Shown here one piece after another: positions 23,470-32,580 of a DNA stretch of 64,000 bases. A model generated the notes under the pieces. It ran no database searches, had not been told where the DNA came from, and worked only from the letters and a program-made list of their open reading frames with translations. The stretch is taken from positions 186,001-250,000 of the forward strand of contig NZ_LK391969.1 of the NCBI RefSeq assembly GCF_000939975.1, written 5' to 3'. The stretch's first letter is position 1. Every line of letters starts with the position of its first letter. This stretch comes from Pseudomonas saudimassiliensis (GTDB lineage Bacteria > Pseudomonadota > Gammaproteobacteria > Pseudomonadales > Pseudomonadaceae). The position numbers were made by a program, and so were the translations under genes.

Positions 23470-25005
23470 TCAGTCCTGCAGCTGGGCTGCCAGCGCTTGC
23501 ACGCGGGACAGGTCGCCAGCGGCTACCTTGGTCAGGCCTTTGCCGTAGTCGGCGTCGGCCTTGTAGAAGAACGACAGCATGTGGTGCTTGGCTTCGTCTT
23601 CGGCGTTACCGAGGGCCTCGCCGAGGCTCTTGACCAGGTCTTTCTGTTCCTTGCGGGTGAAGGACCGATACAGGTCACCTGCCTGCTTGAAGTTCTGTTC
23701 CTTGTAGATCTTGCGCTGTTGGGTGGTGCCAGTCAGAGGCAGCTCGCTGTAGCGGGCAGCTTCGGCCTGCGGCTTGGGCGCCATGCGGCTGGGCTCATAG
23801 TTCACCTCGCCGGTACGGGCACCGGTGTTCGCCGCGCCATTCTGGTTGTTGTTATTCACCGCTGCCTTGGCCTGGTTGATCGGCAGGAACTGGTGGTTCG
23901 CGCCCAGGCGATACATCTGGGTATCGGCATAGCTGAACAGACGGCCCTGCAGCAACCGATCTTCCGAAGGCTCGATGCCCGGGATGGTGTTGGACGGGGC
24001 CATGGCGGCCTGCTCGGTCTCCTGGAAGACGTTGGCCGGGTTGCGGTTCAGCACCATGGTGCCGACCTTGGTTTCCGGTACGTCAGGCCAGGTCTTGGTA
24101 GGGTCGAGCGGGTCAAACTCGAAGTTGCCCATGTCCTCGGGCTTGATGATCTGCACGTACAGGTCCCACTTCGGATAGTCACCCTCATTGATGGCGCTGA
24201 TCAGGTCGCGGCTCATGTGGTTGAAGTCTTTGCCCTGGATGCGCTCGACCTGCTGCGGGTCGAGGTTCTTCACGCCCTGCTGGCTCTTCCAGTTGAACTT
24301 GACGTAGTTGTACTCGCCTTCGTCGTTGACGAACTTGTAGGCATGCACCGAGCTGCCGTCCATCTGGCGGTAGCTGGCGGGGGTGCCCTGGTTGGAGTAC
24401 AGCAGGGTCAGGGTGTGGGTCGACTCCGGCACATGGCTGAAGAAGTCGAACAGCGTCTTGTCGGTGCCGAAGTTCTTGTCCGGGTCGGGTTTGAACGCGT
24501 GAACCATATCGGGGAACTTCATCGCGTCGCGGATGAAGAAAGTCGGGAAGTTATTGCCGACCAGGTCCCAGTTGCCATCTTCGGTGTAGAACTTGGTAGC
24601 GAAACCGCGGGGGTCGCGCAGGGTTTCCGGGCTGTGGTTGCCATGCACCACTGTGGAAAAGCGGACGAACACCGGAGTAGTCTTGCCTTCGCGGAACAGG
24701 CTGGCCATGGTCAGGTCAGACAGGTCGGCGGTGGCAGTGAACTCACCATGGGCGCCAGTACCACGGGCATGAACCACGCGCTCGGGAATACGTTCCCGGT
24801 CGAAGCGCTGCAGTTTCTGCAGCAGCTGCACGTCCTGCAGCAGCACGGGGCCGTTGGCGCCGGCGGTCTGGGAGTTCTGGTTGTCCCCTACCAGGGCGCC
24901 ATTGTCCCGGGTCAGCTCGGCTGCCTGGGTGGATAGCGACAGGGTGCCAGCGAGAGCCGCTGCGCTCAGGCATAGCGCAGGTGCCGCTCGGAAATTGAAC
25001 TTCAT
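23470..25005 (-). CDS. katB: Periplasmic monofunctional catalase
   Basis: 511 residues from ATG 25005 (CGAGGAG 6 bp upstream). A signal peptide (about 1-28, ending TQAAE) sends it to the periplasm, as for Pseudomonas KatB. The haem-catalase core is complete: RFDRERIPERVVHARG with the distal His, RFSTVVHG, DPRGFATKFY, NNFPTFFIRD, and the proximal Tyr in RLFSYADTQMYRLG. It breaks down hydrogen peroxide. A run of asparagines (AAVNNNNQNG) lies just after the haem-binding region. The 263-bp upstream region probably holds the promoter, but I cannot identify an OxyR site with confidence. Confidence 0.95.
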   Translation of the reverse strand: MKFNFRAAPALCLSAAALAGTLSLSTQAAELTRDNGALVGDNQNSQTAGANGPVLLQDVQLLQKLQRFDRERIPERVVHARGTGAHGEFTATADLSDLTMASLFREGKTTPVFVRFSTVVHGNHSPETLRDPRGFATKFYTEDGNWDLVGNNFPTFFIRDAMKFPDMVHAFKPDPDKNFGTDKTLFDFFSHVPESTHTLTLLYSNQGTPASYRQMDGSSVHAYKFVNDEGEYNYVKFNWKSQQGVKNLDPQQVERIQGKDFNHMSRDLISAINEGDYPKWDLYVQIIKPEDMGNFEFDPLDPTKTWPDVPETKVGTMVLNRNPANVFQETEQAAMAPSNTIPGIEPSEDRLLQGRLFSYADTQMYRLGANHQFLPINQAKAAVNNNNQNGAANTGARTGEVNYEPSRMAPKPQAEAARYSELPLTGTTQQRKIYKEQNFKQAGDLYRSFTRKEQKDLVKSLGEALGNAEDEAKHHMLSFFYKADADYGKGLTKVAAGDLSRVQALAAQLQD

Positions 25006-25268
25006 AATCACTCCTCGTTACGATCTTGAAGGCCCGTTACCGGGCGTCCGCGCCAGAGTACGAGTGCTAAGTGATTGATCTAAATTGAAAAGCTCAAGAT
25101 GGTCGATAGATAAGGACGATTGGGGAAGCGAGCCGCGATGGGGTAGTAACCGTAGCGGCGGTGGCTAGGCGTTGGTGCGGCGCCGGACTTTGGTTGAACC
25201 AACGGCTGCGGTAACGCTCCATCCTGTTAACAGTGGTTTTAATTCTTCTTGTGGAAGGAGGGGCGGCC

Positions 25269-25748
25269 GTGGGTGACGCCTTCGTTCTCAATCTGCCGCT
25301 CTGGGAAATTCTAGCCCGGGGCTCCCTGGGGTATGTCGCGATTTCGGTGATCCTGCGGCTGGTGCCGAAGCGGCAGACCGGTAACCTGGCTCCCAACGAC
25401 ATGATCGCCCTGGTCATTATCGGTACTTTGGGTGCTGATGCGATCATTGGTGAAGCCCAGACGCTGCTGGAAATCCTGCTGTTGGTGGGCGTCGTGGTGA
25501 TCTGGGATTATCTGTTCAACCTGGCGGAGTTTCATTTGCCGGTTTACCGCAAGTTCGCCCAGCATCCACCCACCTTGCTGATCTACAACGGTGTGCTGCT
25601 TTCACCCAATATGCGCAAGGAAAAGCTCACCGAGCAGGAGCTGAAGGCGCACCTGCGCATGAATGGCATCACCGATATCAGCCAGGTCAAACAGGCGATA
25701 TTGGAAGCGGACGGGCAGATCAGCATCGTCGAGAAAGTCGCGAGCTGA
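25269..25748 (+). CDS. DUF421 (YetF-like) membrane protein
   Basis: 159 residues from GTG 25269, which has GGAAGGAGG 7 bp upstream; the frame is open 12 codons further but without a ribosome binding site. Three hydrophobic helices in the first 90 residues (LGYVAISVILRLV, MIALVIIGTLGAD, LLEILLLVGVVVIW) are followed by a soluble beta/alpha domain (LLIYNGVLLSPNMRKEKLTEQEL). That is the DUF421/YetF layout; function unknown. Confidence 0.85.
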   Translation: MGDAFVLNLPLWEILARGSLGYVAISVILRLVPKRQTGNLAPNDMIALVIIGTLGADAIIGEAQTLLEILLLVGVVVIWDYLFNLAEFHLPVYRKFAQHPPTLLIYNGVLLSPNMRKEKLTEQELKAHLRMNGITDISQVKQAILEADGQISIVEKVAS

Positions 25749-25766
25749 CGCCAGCGCGGCGCCTGT

Positions 25767-26693
25767 TCAGACGCGGTTTGCGACGCCGAAGGGGATGTGC
25801 ACCATCGGAATGTCACCCGCTTCAGACTCTAGATGAGAGCGTTGGTCGTCGAAAAACATGTGCGGCTTGAGCACGCTCAGTATCCGATCCTTGCGCATGC
25901 CGCCCAAAAAGAACACCTCGTTCGCATTCACGCCCCAGTGCTCCAACGTAGTGATTACCCGCTGGTGCGAGGGCGCATTGCGCGCGGTGACGATGGCGGT
26001 GCGCAGCACCCGCCTGTAGTCGGGATCCGCTTCCAGGGCCTGGTCTTCCAGCCGCTGCAGGTGGGACAACTTGCGAAACAGGTCTGCCAGCGGCCCGGGC
26101 GTATGGGGAATATGGGAATGCGAGGTCTCGTGGGCCTGGAATTCGGCCAGTGATCCCGCCTTGTATACCCGCTCCGAGGCATCGTCAGCAATCACCCCAT
26201 CGAAGTCGAAGGCGATCCGCAGTTCGACATCATCCACATCGTCGACCACATGGCTGGGCAGCACGGTCCCTGCGGGATGGTCATAGTCGATCGCCTCCAG
26301 CACGTCGGCCTCGTTGGCGCTGAGAAACAGGGACGCGTTGAACGCAGGAATATAGGCGTAGGGTGATTTGCCTTCCAGGAACGCAGCGCGGGTAATGTTA
26401 AGCCCGTGGTGGATAATCGAGTTGAACACGCGCTTGCCGGTGATCGCCGAGTTCCGCGATAGCAACACCACCTCGACCGGACATTGGGCGGGAAACTTCT
26501 GGTTGATGCTGAGGAAGCGCCGCACGAAGGGGAAAGCAACACCCTTGCCCAGGGGCACGTCCAGGTGCTCCTGCTGGTATGCCCGGTACGCCTTTTCCCC
26601 CTGCTCGCGAAACACCTGATCGGACTCGGACAGATCGAACAGCGCACTGGAAGCGACGGCAATCACGAGTTTCTGCTCAATGGGGTAGGACAT
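25767..26693 (-). CDS. Cytosolic 5'-nucleotidase, NT5C1-like
   Basis: 308 residues. KLVIAVASSALFDLSESD at the start, VVLLSRNSAITGKRVFNSI in the first third, RIAFDFDGVIADD in the middle and FFLGGMRKDRIL with FFDDQ at the end are the PF06189 pattern. This is a HAD-fold 5'-nucleotidase family related to mammalian cN-I. It should dephosphorylate nucleoside monophosphates in the cytoplasm. The DFDGV motif has the nucleophilic Asp. It is divergent from ygfF with about 115 bp between the starts. Confidence 0.9.
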   Translation of the reverse strand: MSYPIEQKLVIAVASSALFDLSESDQVFREQGEKAYRAYQQEHLDVPLGKGVAFPFVRRFLSINQKFPAQCPVEVVLLSRNSAITGKRVFNSIIHHGLNITRAAFLEGKSPYAYIPAFNASLFLSANEADVLEAIDYDHPAGTVLPSHVVDDVDDVELRIAFDFDGVIADDASERVYKAGSLAEFQAHETSHSHIPHTPGPLADLFRKLSHLQRLEDQALEADPDYRRVLRTAIVTARNAPSHQRVITTLEHWGVNANEVFFLGGMRKDRILSVLKPHMFFDDQRSHLESEAGDIPMVHIPFGVANRV

Positions 26694-26807
26694 GAAGGGA
26701 CATTCCTGGTCGGCTGGATCCTGCCCATGGTAGCTGATTCAGGTGCCGGGCCAACACCAGCGAGGCTACACTGGCTGGCGTAACGCAGCAGAACAGGGGT
26801 AGAGAGT

Positions 26808-27539
26808 GTGAGCAAGGTAGTCATCGTAACGGGCGGTGGACGGGGCATTGGCGCGGCCACGTCCCGCCTGCTGGCGTCGCGGGGATACGCGGTGGGGGTC
26901 AATTACCGTGCCGACCGGGACAGCGCCGAGGCGGTGGTGGCAGCGATTGTGGCCGAGGGTGGCCGGGCCATCGCCGTCCCTGCGGATGTGTCGGACGAAG
27001 ATGCCGTGCGGGCGCTGTTCGATGCCGTGGCGGACCAGCTCGGGCCCGTCACGCATCTGGTCAACAATGCCGGTGCGCTGTTTACCCAGTCGCCCCTGGT
27101 CGACATGAGTGTCGAGCGTTTCAACAAGGTGATGCTCACCAACGTGACCAGCTGCTTTCTCTGCTCGCGGGAATTCCTGCGCCGGGCCGGGGAGGGCGGC
27201 GCCATCGTCAATGTATCCTCGGTGGCCGCCAGAAGCGGGTCCCCGTTCGAATACGTGGATTACGCCGCGTCCAAGGGCGCTGTCGATACCCTGACCAAGG
27301 GACTGTCGCTGGAGGTGGCTGCGCGCGGCATTCGGGTCAATGCGGTGCGGCCGGGGTTTATCCACACCCGGATGCACGCCGATGGCGGCGAGCCGGATCG
27401 CATCGAGCGACTGGCAGCGCAGATCCCGCTGCAGCGGGGAGGTCAGCCGGAGGAGGTGGCCAATGCGATCGCCTGGCTGTTGTCGGATGAGGCGTCCTAT
27501 GTCACCGGGTCGTTTATGGACCTGGCCGGCGGTAAGTAG
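26808..27539 (+). CDS. ygfF: Short-chain dehydrogenase, YgfF ortholog
   Basis: 243 residues from GTG 26808. TGGGRGIGAATSRLL binds NAD(P); NNAG, then SSVAARSGSPFEYVDYAASKGA gives the catalytic Ser, Tyr and Lys; the C-terminus SYVTGSFMDLAGGK is nearly identical in style to E. coli YgfF. The substrate is unknown. The stop is followed 41 bp later by a GNAT gene in the same direction. Confidence 0.92.
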   Translation: MSKVVIVTGGGRGIGAATSRLLASRGYAVGVNYRADRDSAEAVVAAIVAEGGRAIAVPADVSDEDAVRALFDAVADQLGPVTHLVNNAGALFTQSPLVDMSVERFNKVMLTNVTSCFLCSREFLRRAGEGGAIVNVSSVAARSGSPFEYVDYAASKGAVDTLTKGLSLEVAARGIRVNAVRPGFIHTRMHADGGEPDRIERLAAQIPLQRGGQPEEVANAIAWLLSDEASYVTGSFMDLAGGK

Positions 27540-27580
27540 TAAAAAAGCCGCACCTTTCGCCGTTGGAACAGACAAGCGTT

Positions 27581-28075
27581 ATGAATATCCGAGAAGCCAC
27601 CAAGGAAGACTTCGACAATATCTGGCCGATTTTCCATGAAGTTGCCGCCGCGGGCGATACCTATGCCTATCCGCGGGATACCACCCGGGAGCAGGCACTG
27701 GCGCTATGGATGGATTACCCGCGCAAGACCTATCTCTGGGAAGAAGACGGTCAGGTACTGGGGACCTATTACATCAAGACCAACCAGGCAGGCCCGGGCG
27801 ACCATGTATGCAACTGCGGCTATATGGTGTCGTCACTGGCGCGGGGGCGGGGGTTGGCGACGGCCATGTGTGAGCATTCTCAGCAGGTCGCTGTCGAGCT
27901 TGGTTACCAGGCCATGCAGTTCAACTTTGTCGCGTCCAGCAATGAGGGTGCGGTGCGGCTGTGGAACAAGCTGGGCTTCGCTACGGTGGGCCGGCTGCCG
28001 CGCGCCTTCAACCATCCCACGCTGGGCTATGTCGATGCCCTGGTCATGTACAAGTGGTTGGCCGAGCAGCCCTAG
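27581..28075 (+). CDS. GNAT N-acetyltransferase
   Basis: 164 residues from ATG 27581. The acetyl-CoA site is ARGRGLATAM with the preceding CGYMVSSLAR strand, and SNEGAVRLWNKLGF ends motif B. The family includes amine and antibiotic acetyltransferases; nothing visible fixes a substrate. Probably co-transcribed with ygfF. Confidence 0.88.
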   Translation: MNIREATKEDFDNIWPIFHEVAAAGDTYAYPRDTTREQALALWMDYPRKTYLWEEDGQVLGTYYIKTNQAGPGDHVCNCGYMVSSLARGRGLATAMCEHSQQVAVELGYQAMQFNFVASSNEGAVRLWNKLGFATVGRLPRAFNHPTLGYVDALVMYKWLAEQP

Positions 28076-28154
28076 CGGCACCCTAGCTGGAAATTGCAGA
28101 GGGTGAGGTAACTACCGGCGGCGGTCGTCCACCGCCCGCAGTATGTGTCAGGCT

Positions 28155-28703
28155 TCAGGCGGTCTTGGCCAGCTCCGCCTCGATCGCGGCAACCAGTTTG
28201 GGATCATCCGCTGCCGTATCGGGTGCGAAGCGCGCCACCACCTCACCGTTGCGGCCGATCAGGAATTTTTCGAAATTCCACAGCACGTCCGCCGGGTTCT
28301 CCGGATTCACGCCAAAGCCCTTCAGCCGTTCACGGAACGGGCCGTCGCCAATGGCCTGGGGCTGCTGTTCGGTCAGTTGGGCATACAGGGGGTGCTGGTC
28401 TTCACCGATGACCGAGATCTTGGCGAACAGCGGAAAGTGCACATCGTACTGGGTGGAGCAGAAGTCACGGATCTCCTCCTCGGTACCAGGTTCCTGACCC
28501 TTGAAGTTGTTGGCCGGAAAGCCCAGCACTTCCAGTCCCTGCGCGTGCTTGGCCTGATAGAGTTTCTCCAGCCCCTCGTACTGCGGCGTCAGCCCGCATT
28601 TGGAGGCCACGTTGACCACCAGCAGTACCTTGCCGCGGTAGTCGGCCAGGCTGCCGGGGGTGCCATCGATCTTGGTGAGGGGAATGTCGTACAAAGCGCT
28701 CAT
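28155..28703 (-). CDS. Glutathione peroxidase family protein
   Basis: 182 residues. KVLLVVNVASKCGLTPQY has the peroxidatic Cys36; WNFEKFLIGRNGEVVARF has the conserved Trp and Asn; DFCSTQYDVHFPLF carries the Cys that resolves the enzyme through thioredoxin in this family. At the usual catalytic Gln (GFPCNQF) the protein reads GFPANNF, so Gln is replaced by Asn. It reduces hydrogen or lipid peroxides in the cytoplasm (BtuE type). Single-gene unit, convergent with the GNAT gene. Confidence 0.93.
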   Translation of the reverse strand: MSALYDIPLTKIDGTPGSLADYRGKVLLVVNVASKCGLTPQYEGLEKLYQAKHAQGLEVLGFPANNFKGQEPGTEEEIRDFCSTQYDVHFPLFAKISVIGEDQHPLYAQLTEQQPQAIGDGPFRERLKGFGVNPENPADVLWNFEKFLIGRNGEVVARFAPDTAADDPKLVAAIEAELAKTA

Positions 28704-28836
28704 CGCATTTTCTCTTGTTATGGGGAACGGAGTTCGACGGTAGCAGAACCGACTGCCGGTGAGCAGCCCCGCCCGGCAATATGCCTGCCGGTTTCTGCAC
28801 TAAGCTTGGGAAGATAATCAACGACGGAGGTGGGTC

Positions 28837-29235
28837 ATGGCCTTATCGGGAAGTTGTCTGTGCCAGGGGGTGCAGTATGAAATCCAGGGCGAGCTGAAAA
28901 ATGTGTACAACTGCCACTGCTCGATGTGCCGCAAGCTCCATGCGGCGGCGTTTCGCACCAGCGCGAAGATCCGCTCGGCTGACTGGAAGACCCTGAAGGG
29001 CGAGGAACTGATCCGCTTCTACGAGTCGTCGCCGGGCGAGCACAAGGCATTCTGCTCGGTATGCAGCTCCAGCCTGTACACCCGCTTCGATGCGCAGCCC
29101 GAGGTCTATGGCTTTCCGCTGGGGACGCTGGATTCCGACCCGGGCGTCCAGCCGCAGCGGCATGTGTTTGTTGGCAGCAAGGCGCCCTGGTACGAGATTG
29201 CCGATGACCTGCCGCAGCACCAGGAGCTGGATTGA
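28837..29235 (+). CDS. GFA family (CENP-V/GFA domain) protein
   Basis: 132 residues. SGSCLCQGVQYEIQG, NCHCSMCRK and FCSVCSSS supply the zinc cysteines of the GFA fold. It is a homologue of integron cassette 9 (shared GSCLC, CHCxxCRK, ASPGxxxxFCS, GSKAxWxxIxDDLPQ). The activity is not established for most members. ATG 28837 with ACGGAGG 8 bp upstream. Confidence 0.92.
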   Translation: MALSGSCLCQGVQYEIQGELKNVYNCHCSMCRKLHAAAFRTSAKIRSADWKTLKGEELIRFYESSPGEHKAFCSVCSSSLYTRFDAQPEVYGFPLGTLDSDPGVQPQRHVFVGSKAPWYEIADDLPQHQELD

Positions 29236-29267
29236 GCTGCGCTGGAATCGACTGCCTTGCTGGCGTG

Positions 29268-29492
29268 TTACTTCTTCTGCAGGCTGAGGGCAAAGCGGCT
29301 GATCCGTGGCGCGCCGAGCAGGATCAGGGTGAAGGCGATCGGCCAGGCGATGTAGGCAGCGCGCCACCAGCGTGCGAGGAAGTCGCCGCTGAAGCCGGTG
29401 TTCGCTCCGGTGATGACGAAGGTCATGATCGAGACCATGTAGAGGGACATCAGTATCGAGTTCACCAAGGGAACGTAACGCGCATTGATCAT
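29268..29492 (-). CDS. DUF2798 family membrane protein
   Basis: 74 residues from ATG 29492 (GGAGAG 6 bp upstream). Two hydrophobic helices (about 8-28 and 45-62) with WWRAAYIAWPIAF and the end RISRFALSL match DUF2798, small membrane proteins of unknown function. Convergent with the GFA gene. Confidence 0.8.
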   Translation of the reverse strand: MINARYVPLVNSILMSLYMVSIMTFVITGANTGFSGDFLARWWRAAYIAWPIAFTLILLGAPRISRFALSLQKK

Positions 29493-29620
29493 TATTGCTC
29501 TCCGCCACACAAAGCCGCCGAGTATAACATTCTCCGGCGACCGCCTCGGGGGCGAGAGGACCGCGGGCGAAGCGTCGGTACGTTACAATCGGGCTCGTTA
29601 CAATTGCCGGTACCAGACTA

Positions 29621-30946
29621 TTGAAGAGCTTTACTGACGGGCCTATCGCCAGGCAGCTGGGTGCGTTCTCCCTGCCGATTGTCGTGACCAGCCTGCTGCA
29701 GGTGTCCATCCAGCTGATCAACGGCCTGTGGGTAGGTAACCTTTTGGGCAGCGAAGCCTTCGGTGCGGTGACCGTGGGCACCGTCCTGATGATGGTGGTG
29801 CTGGCCTTTGTCATGGGCGTAAACCAGGCGACCCTGACCGTCTTTGCCCAGTTGCGCGGGCGGGGTGACAGCGGTGCGATTGGTGCCTACCTCAGCGCCT
29901 TTGTCATCATCCTCTGCCTGCTGTCGGCGCTGATCAGCGTGGCCGGCTACGTTTTTGCCGAGCCGCTGCTGGTGCTGCTCAACACGCCTGCGGCTATTAT
30001 CGACGAGGCGCGGATCTACCTGCAGATCACCTTCGCCGGCACCCTGCTGCTGGTGGGCTACAACTTTATCAGTACCGTGCTGCGGGCCTTTGGCGATAGT
30101 CGTACGCCGCTGTATTTCGTGCTGTTGGCCACCGGGCTGATTACCCTGTTGTCGCCGCTGTTTATCGGCGTGTTCGGTTGGGGCATGGCGGGCGCAGCAT
30201 TGGCAGTGGTGGCGGCCCAGGGCGGCGCCTTTCTCTATAGTCTGGTGCACCTGGCGCGCAAGTTTCCCGGCCACGGCTTCCGGCTGCGCTGGCCGCAGTG
30301 GGTGGAGGCGCAGACCATCCTGCGCCTGGGCATCCCGTCCGGGGCGCAGATGGTGGTGATCCACGCGGGTACCACTGTCATTCTTTCGCTGGTCAACAGC
30401 CTGGGCGCCCATGCGGTGGCGGGCTTTGGCGCGGCCCAGCGGCTGGATAACCTCATCCTGCTGCCGGCGGTGGCAGTGGGCACGGCGATCACCGCCATGG
30501 CCGGGCAGAATATCGGCGCACAGCAGTGGCTGCGGGTGGGGCGAATCACCCGCGCCGGCATTGCCTACAACACCGGCATCATGCTGCTCCTGGCCAGTAT
30601 CCTGTTCATCTGGGCCGAGCCCCTGATCAGCTTGTTTATCCAAGATGAAGCCAGCGTGGCCTTTGGCACCAGCTACCTGAAGACCATCGCGTTCTTCTAC
30701 CCCTTCATCGGCTTGAACTTTGTCTTCAACAGTGTGGTACGCGGGGCGGGGGCGATGGTCCAGGTGCTGGCGCTGAATATCATTTCCCTGTGGGTGCTGC
30801 GCGTGCCCTTGGCCTATTGGGCCACCTCGGTGTACGGCGACACGGGTGTGGCGCTGGGGATCGGGCTGAGCTTCATGCTCAGCGCGGGCTTTTCCTTCGC
30901 CTATTACCGCTGGGGCCGCTGGCGGGCCAAGCGGTTATTCCAGTAA
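29621..30946 (+). CDS. MATE family efflux transporter
   Basis: 441 residues with about twelve membrane helices in two related halves. [21 protein letters not shown] is a typical MATE start, and [13 protein letters not shown] and [13 protein letters not shown] mark the matching positions of the two halves. MATE proteins export cationic drugs and other compounds using sodium or proton gradients. The start is TTG at 29621, with no strong ribosome binding site visible; no later ATG precedes the first helix. Confidence 0.92.
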   Translation: MKSFTDGPIARQLGAFSLPIVVTSLLQVSIQLINGLWVGNLLGSEAFGAVTVGTVLMMVVLAFVMGVNQATLTVFAQLRGRGDSGAIGAYLSAFVIILCLLSALISVAGYVFAEPLLVLLNTPAAIIDEARIYLQITFAGTLLLVGYNFISTVLRAFGDSRTPLYFVLLATGLITLLSPLFIGVFGWGMAGAALAVVAAQGGAFLYSLVHLARKFPGHGFRLRWPQWVEAQTILRLGIPSGAQMVVIHAGTTVILSLVNSLGAHAVAGFGAAQRLDNLILLPAVAVGTAITAMAGQNIGAQQWLRVGRITRAGIAYNTGIMLLLASILFIWAEPLISLFIQDEASVAFGTSYLKTIAFFYPFIGLNFVFNSVVRGAGAMVQVLALNIISLWVLRVPLAYWATSVYGDTGVALGIGLSFMLSAGFSFAYYRWGRWRAKRLFQ

Positions 30947-31022
30947 CCGGAAATGCTCGACGCGCACCCGCGCAGCGTCGCGGCTGCTATTATTCTGGGC
31001 CCGAACCAGAAGGTGCCCGAAG

Positions 31023-31355
31023 ATGAACGCCTGGATATTCCTGTCCATCGCCATTGTTGCTGAAGTCATTGCGACCTCAGCGTTGAAAGCCAGTGAGGGC
31101 TTCAGCAAGCCGTTGCCGACCCTGCTGATGGTGGTCGGTTACGGTATCGCCTTCTATCTGCTGGCGCTGACCTTGCGCACCATTCCCGTCGGCATCGCCT
31201 ATGCCATCTGGTCCGGGGTCGGCATCGTGCTGATAACGGCGGTGGCCTGGCTGCTGTACGGGCAGAAACTGGACCTGCCGGCGGTGCTCGGCATGGGCTT
31301 GATCGTGGCCGGTGTCGTAGTGCTGAATGTGTTTTCCAAGGCGGTTGCGCACTGA
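31023..31355 (+). CDS. SMR family multidrug transporter, EmrE/Qac type
   Basis: 110 residues, four helices, the essential Glu14 in [17 protein letters not shown], and the [11 protein letters not shown] segment with the Trp of drug-transporting SMR proteins. It works as an antiparallel dimer exchanging cations for protons. It precedes the guanidine exporter gene by 120 bp, and the riboswitch lies between them, so this gene is not itself under that control. Confidence 0.92.
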   Translation: MNAWIFLSIAIVAEVIATSALKASEGFSKPLPTLLMVVGYGIAFYLLALTLRTIPVGIAYAIWSGVGIVLITAVAWLLYGQKLDLPAVLGMGLIVAGVVVLNVFSKAVAH

Positions 31356-31413
31356 TGGGGGTAATTGCCGCCCGAAATCCGATATAATCGCGATCGCGCG
31401 GCAGTGCTGCGCC

Positions 31414-31459
31414 CAGTGGGGACGACCTCACTGCTACTGTGCAAACGGGGACGGCCCCG
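31414..31459 (+). promoter_or_regulatory. Guanidine-II riboswitch (mini-ykkC)
   Basis: Two hairpins with tetraloops of the ACGR type. P1 is 31414-31433 (8-bp stem with one G-T pair, loop ACGA) and P2 is 31446-31459 (5-bp CGGGG/CCCCG stem, loop ACGG). They are 12 bases apart and sit directly before the ribosome binding site CAGGAG of the SugE/Gdx gene. This is the established guanidine-II layout: guanidine binding frees the ribosome binding site and turns on the exporter. Confidence 0.93.
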
Positions 31460-31474
31460 ATCAGGAGATATCTG

Positions 31475-31795
31475 ATGAATTGGGCCATCCTGGTTGTTGC
31501 AGGTCTTTTCGAAATTGGCTGGGCGGTGGGACTGAAATACACCGAGGGTTTCACTCGGCTATGGCCGACCCTGGGTACGGTGGCGTCCATGGCGATCAGC
31601 GTCTGGCTGCTCGGGATAGCAATGAAGACCTTGCCGATGGGCACGGCCTATGCGGTCTGGGTTGGCATCGGCGCGGTAGGGACGGTGCTGCTGGGCATCC
31701 TGTTGTTCGATGAACCGGCGAGTCCCCTGCGGTTGATCAGCCTGGTGCTGATCGGGGCAGGCATTGTTGGCCTGAAGCTCGCTGCCACAGCCTGA
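31475..31795 (+). CDS. gdx: Guanidinium exporter, SugE/Gdx type SMR protein
   Basis: 106 residues from ATG 31475, with CAGGAG 8 bp upstream. Glu13 in [17 protein letters not shown] is the essential carboxylate, and GWAVGLK is the Gdx signature. It exports guanidinium in exchange for two protons. The riboswitch just upstream supports this specificity and its inducer. Confidence 0.95.
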   Translation: MNWAILVVAGLFEIGWAVGLKYTEGFTRLWPTLGTVASMAISVWLLGIAMKTLPMGTAYAVWVGIGAVGTVLLGILLFDEPASPLRLISLVLIGAGIVGLKLAATA

Positions 31796-31836
31796 CATCA
31801 GCCTCCTCGCTATCTACTACTGCCGAGCGCTCACCT

Positions 31837-32580
31837 GTGACCCAGTCTGCCGATAATCCGCTTATTGAAATCCATCGCGATGACTGGCTGCTGGCGGTGC
31901 ACAAGCCCGCCGGCTTGCTGGTGCACCGCAGCCCCATCGATCGCCACGAGACGGAGTTTGCCCTGCAGTATGCCCGTGGTCTCAACGGCGGGGAGCATGT
32001 CTATCCGGTGCATCGCCTGGATCGACCAACGTCAGGACTGTTGGTGTTTGCCCGTGATCCCCATACCGCCAGTGTGCTGGGCAAGGCCTGGATGGCGGGG
32101 GAGGTGAGCAAGACTTATCTTGCGCTGGTGCGCGGCTGGGCACCGGAGCAGGGGGTGATTGATCATCCGCTGCGTGAGCACGCGACGGATCGGCGCAGCA
32201 AGGACGAGTCGCTGCCGTTGCGCGATGCCACCACGCGTTATGAGCGGCTGGCCACGACCGAGATTGCGGTGGAGATCGAAGGCTATCCGAGCAGTCGCTA
32301 TAGCCTAGTGCAGCTCTTCCCACAGACCGGACGCAAGCACCAGCTGCGCCGGCACATGCAGCACATCAGTCATCCGATCATCGGTGACACCAACTACGGG
32401 CGCACCCGACACAACCACTATTTCGCTGAGCGTTTCGGTTACAGCCGACTGATGCTGGCGGCCACGGGAGTGACCTTTGCGCACCCGGCAACCGGCGCGC
32501 CGCTGATGCTGCGTTGCGCGCCGGAGCCGAGTTTTATGCAGATGCTGTCGATCTTCGGTGAACAGGTGCCGCTGGGTTAG
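31837..32580 (+). CDS. truC: tRNA pseudouridine(65) synthase
   Basis: 247 residues from GTG 31837. RluA-type fold with VHKPAGLLVH, the catalytic Asp62 in VHRLDRPTSGLLVF, and KTYLALVRG. The sequence and length match TruC, which makes pseudouridine at position 65 of some tRNAs. Its last four bases overlap the end of the convergent DUF2855 gene. Confidence 0.93.
   Translation: MTQSADNPLIEIHRDDWLLAVHKPAGLLVHRSPIDRHETEFALQYARGLNGGEHVYPVHRLDRPTSGLLVFARDPHTASVLGKAWMAGEVSKTYLALVRGWAPEQGVIDHPLREHATDRRSKDESLPLRDATTRYERLATTEIAVEIEGYPSSRYSLVQLFPQTGRKHQLRRHMQHISHPIIGDTNYGRTRHNHYFAERFGYSRLMLAATGVTFAHPATGAPLMLRCAPEPSFMQMLSIFGEQVPLG

Noticed and set aside
23440..24936. Long open frame of 498 codons on the plus strand
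   Set aside because: Antisense to katB; Val/Leu/Gly-rich composition typical of shadow frames.
30958..30990. Second guanidine riboswitch in front of the first SMR gene
   Set aside because: The sequence has a CGACGC/GCGTCG hairpin but no ACGR tetraloops.
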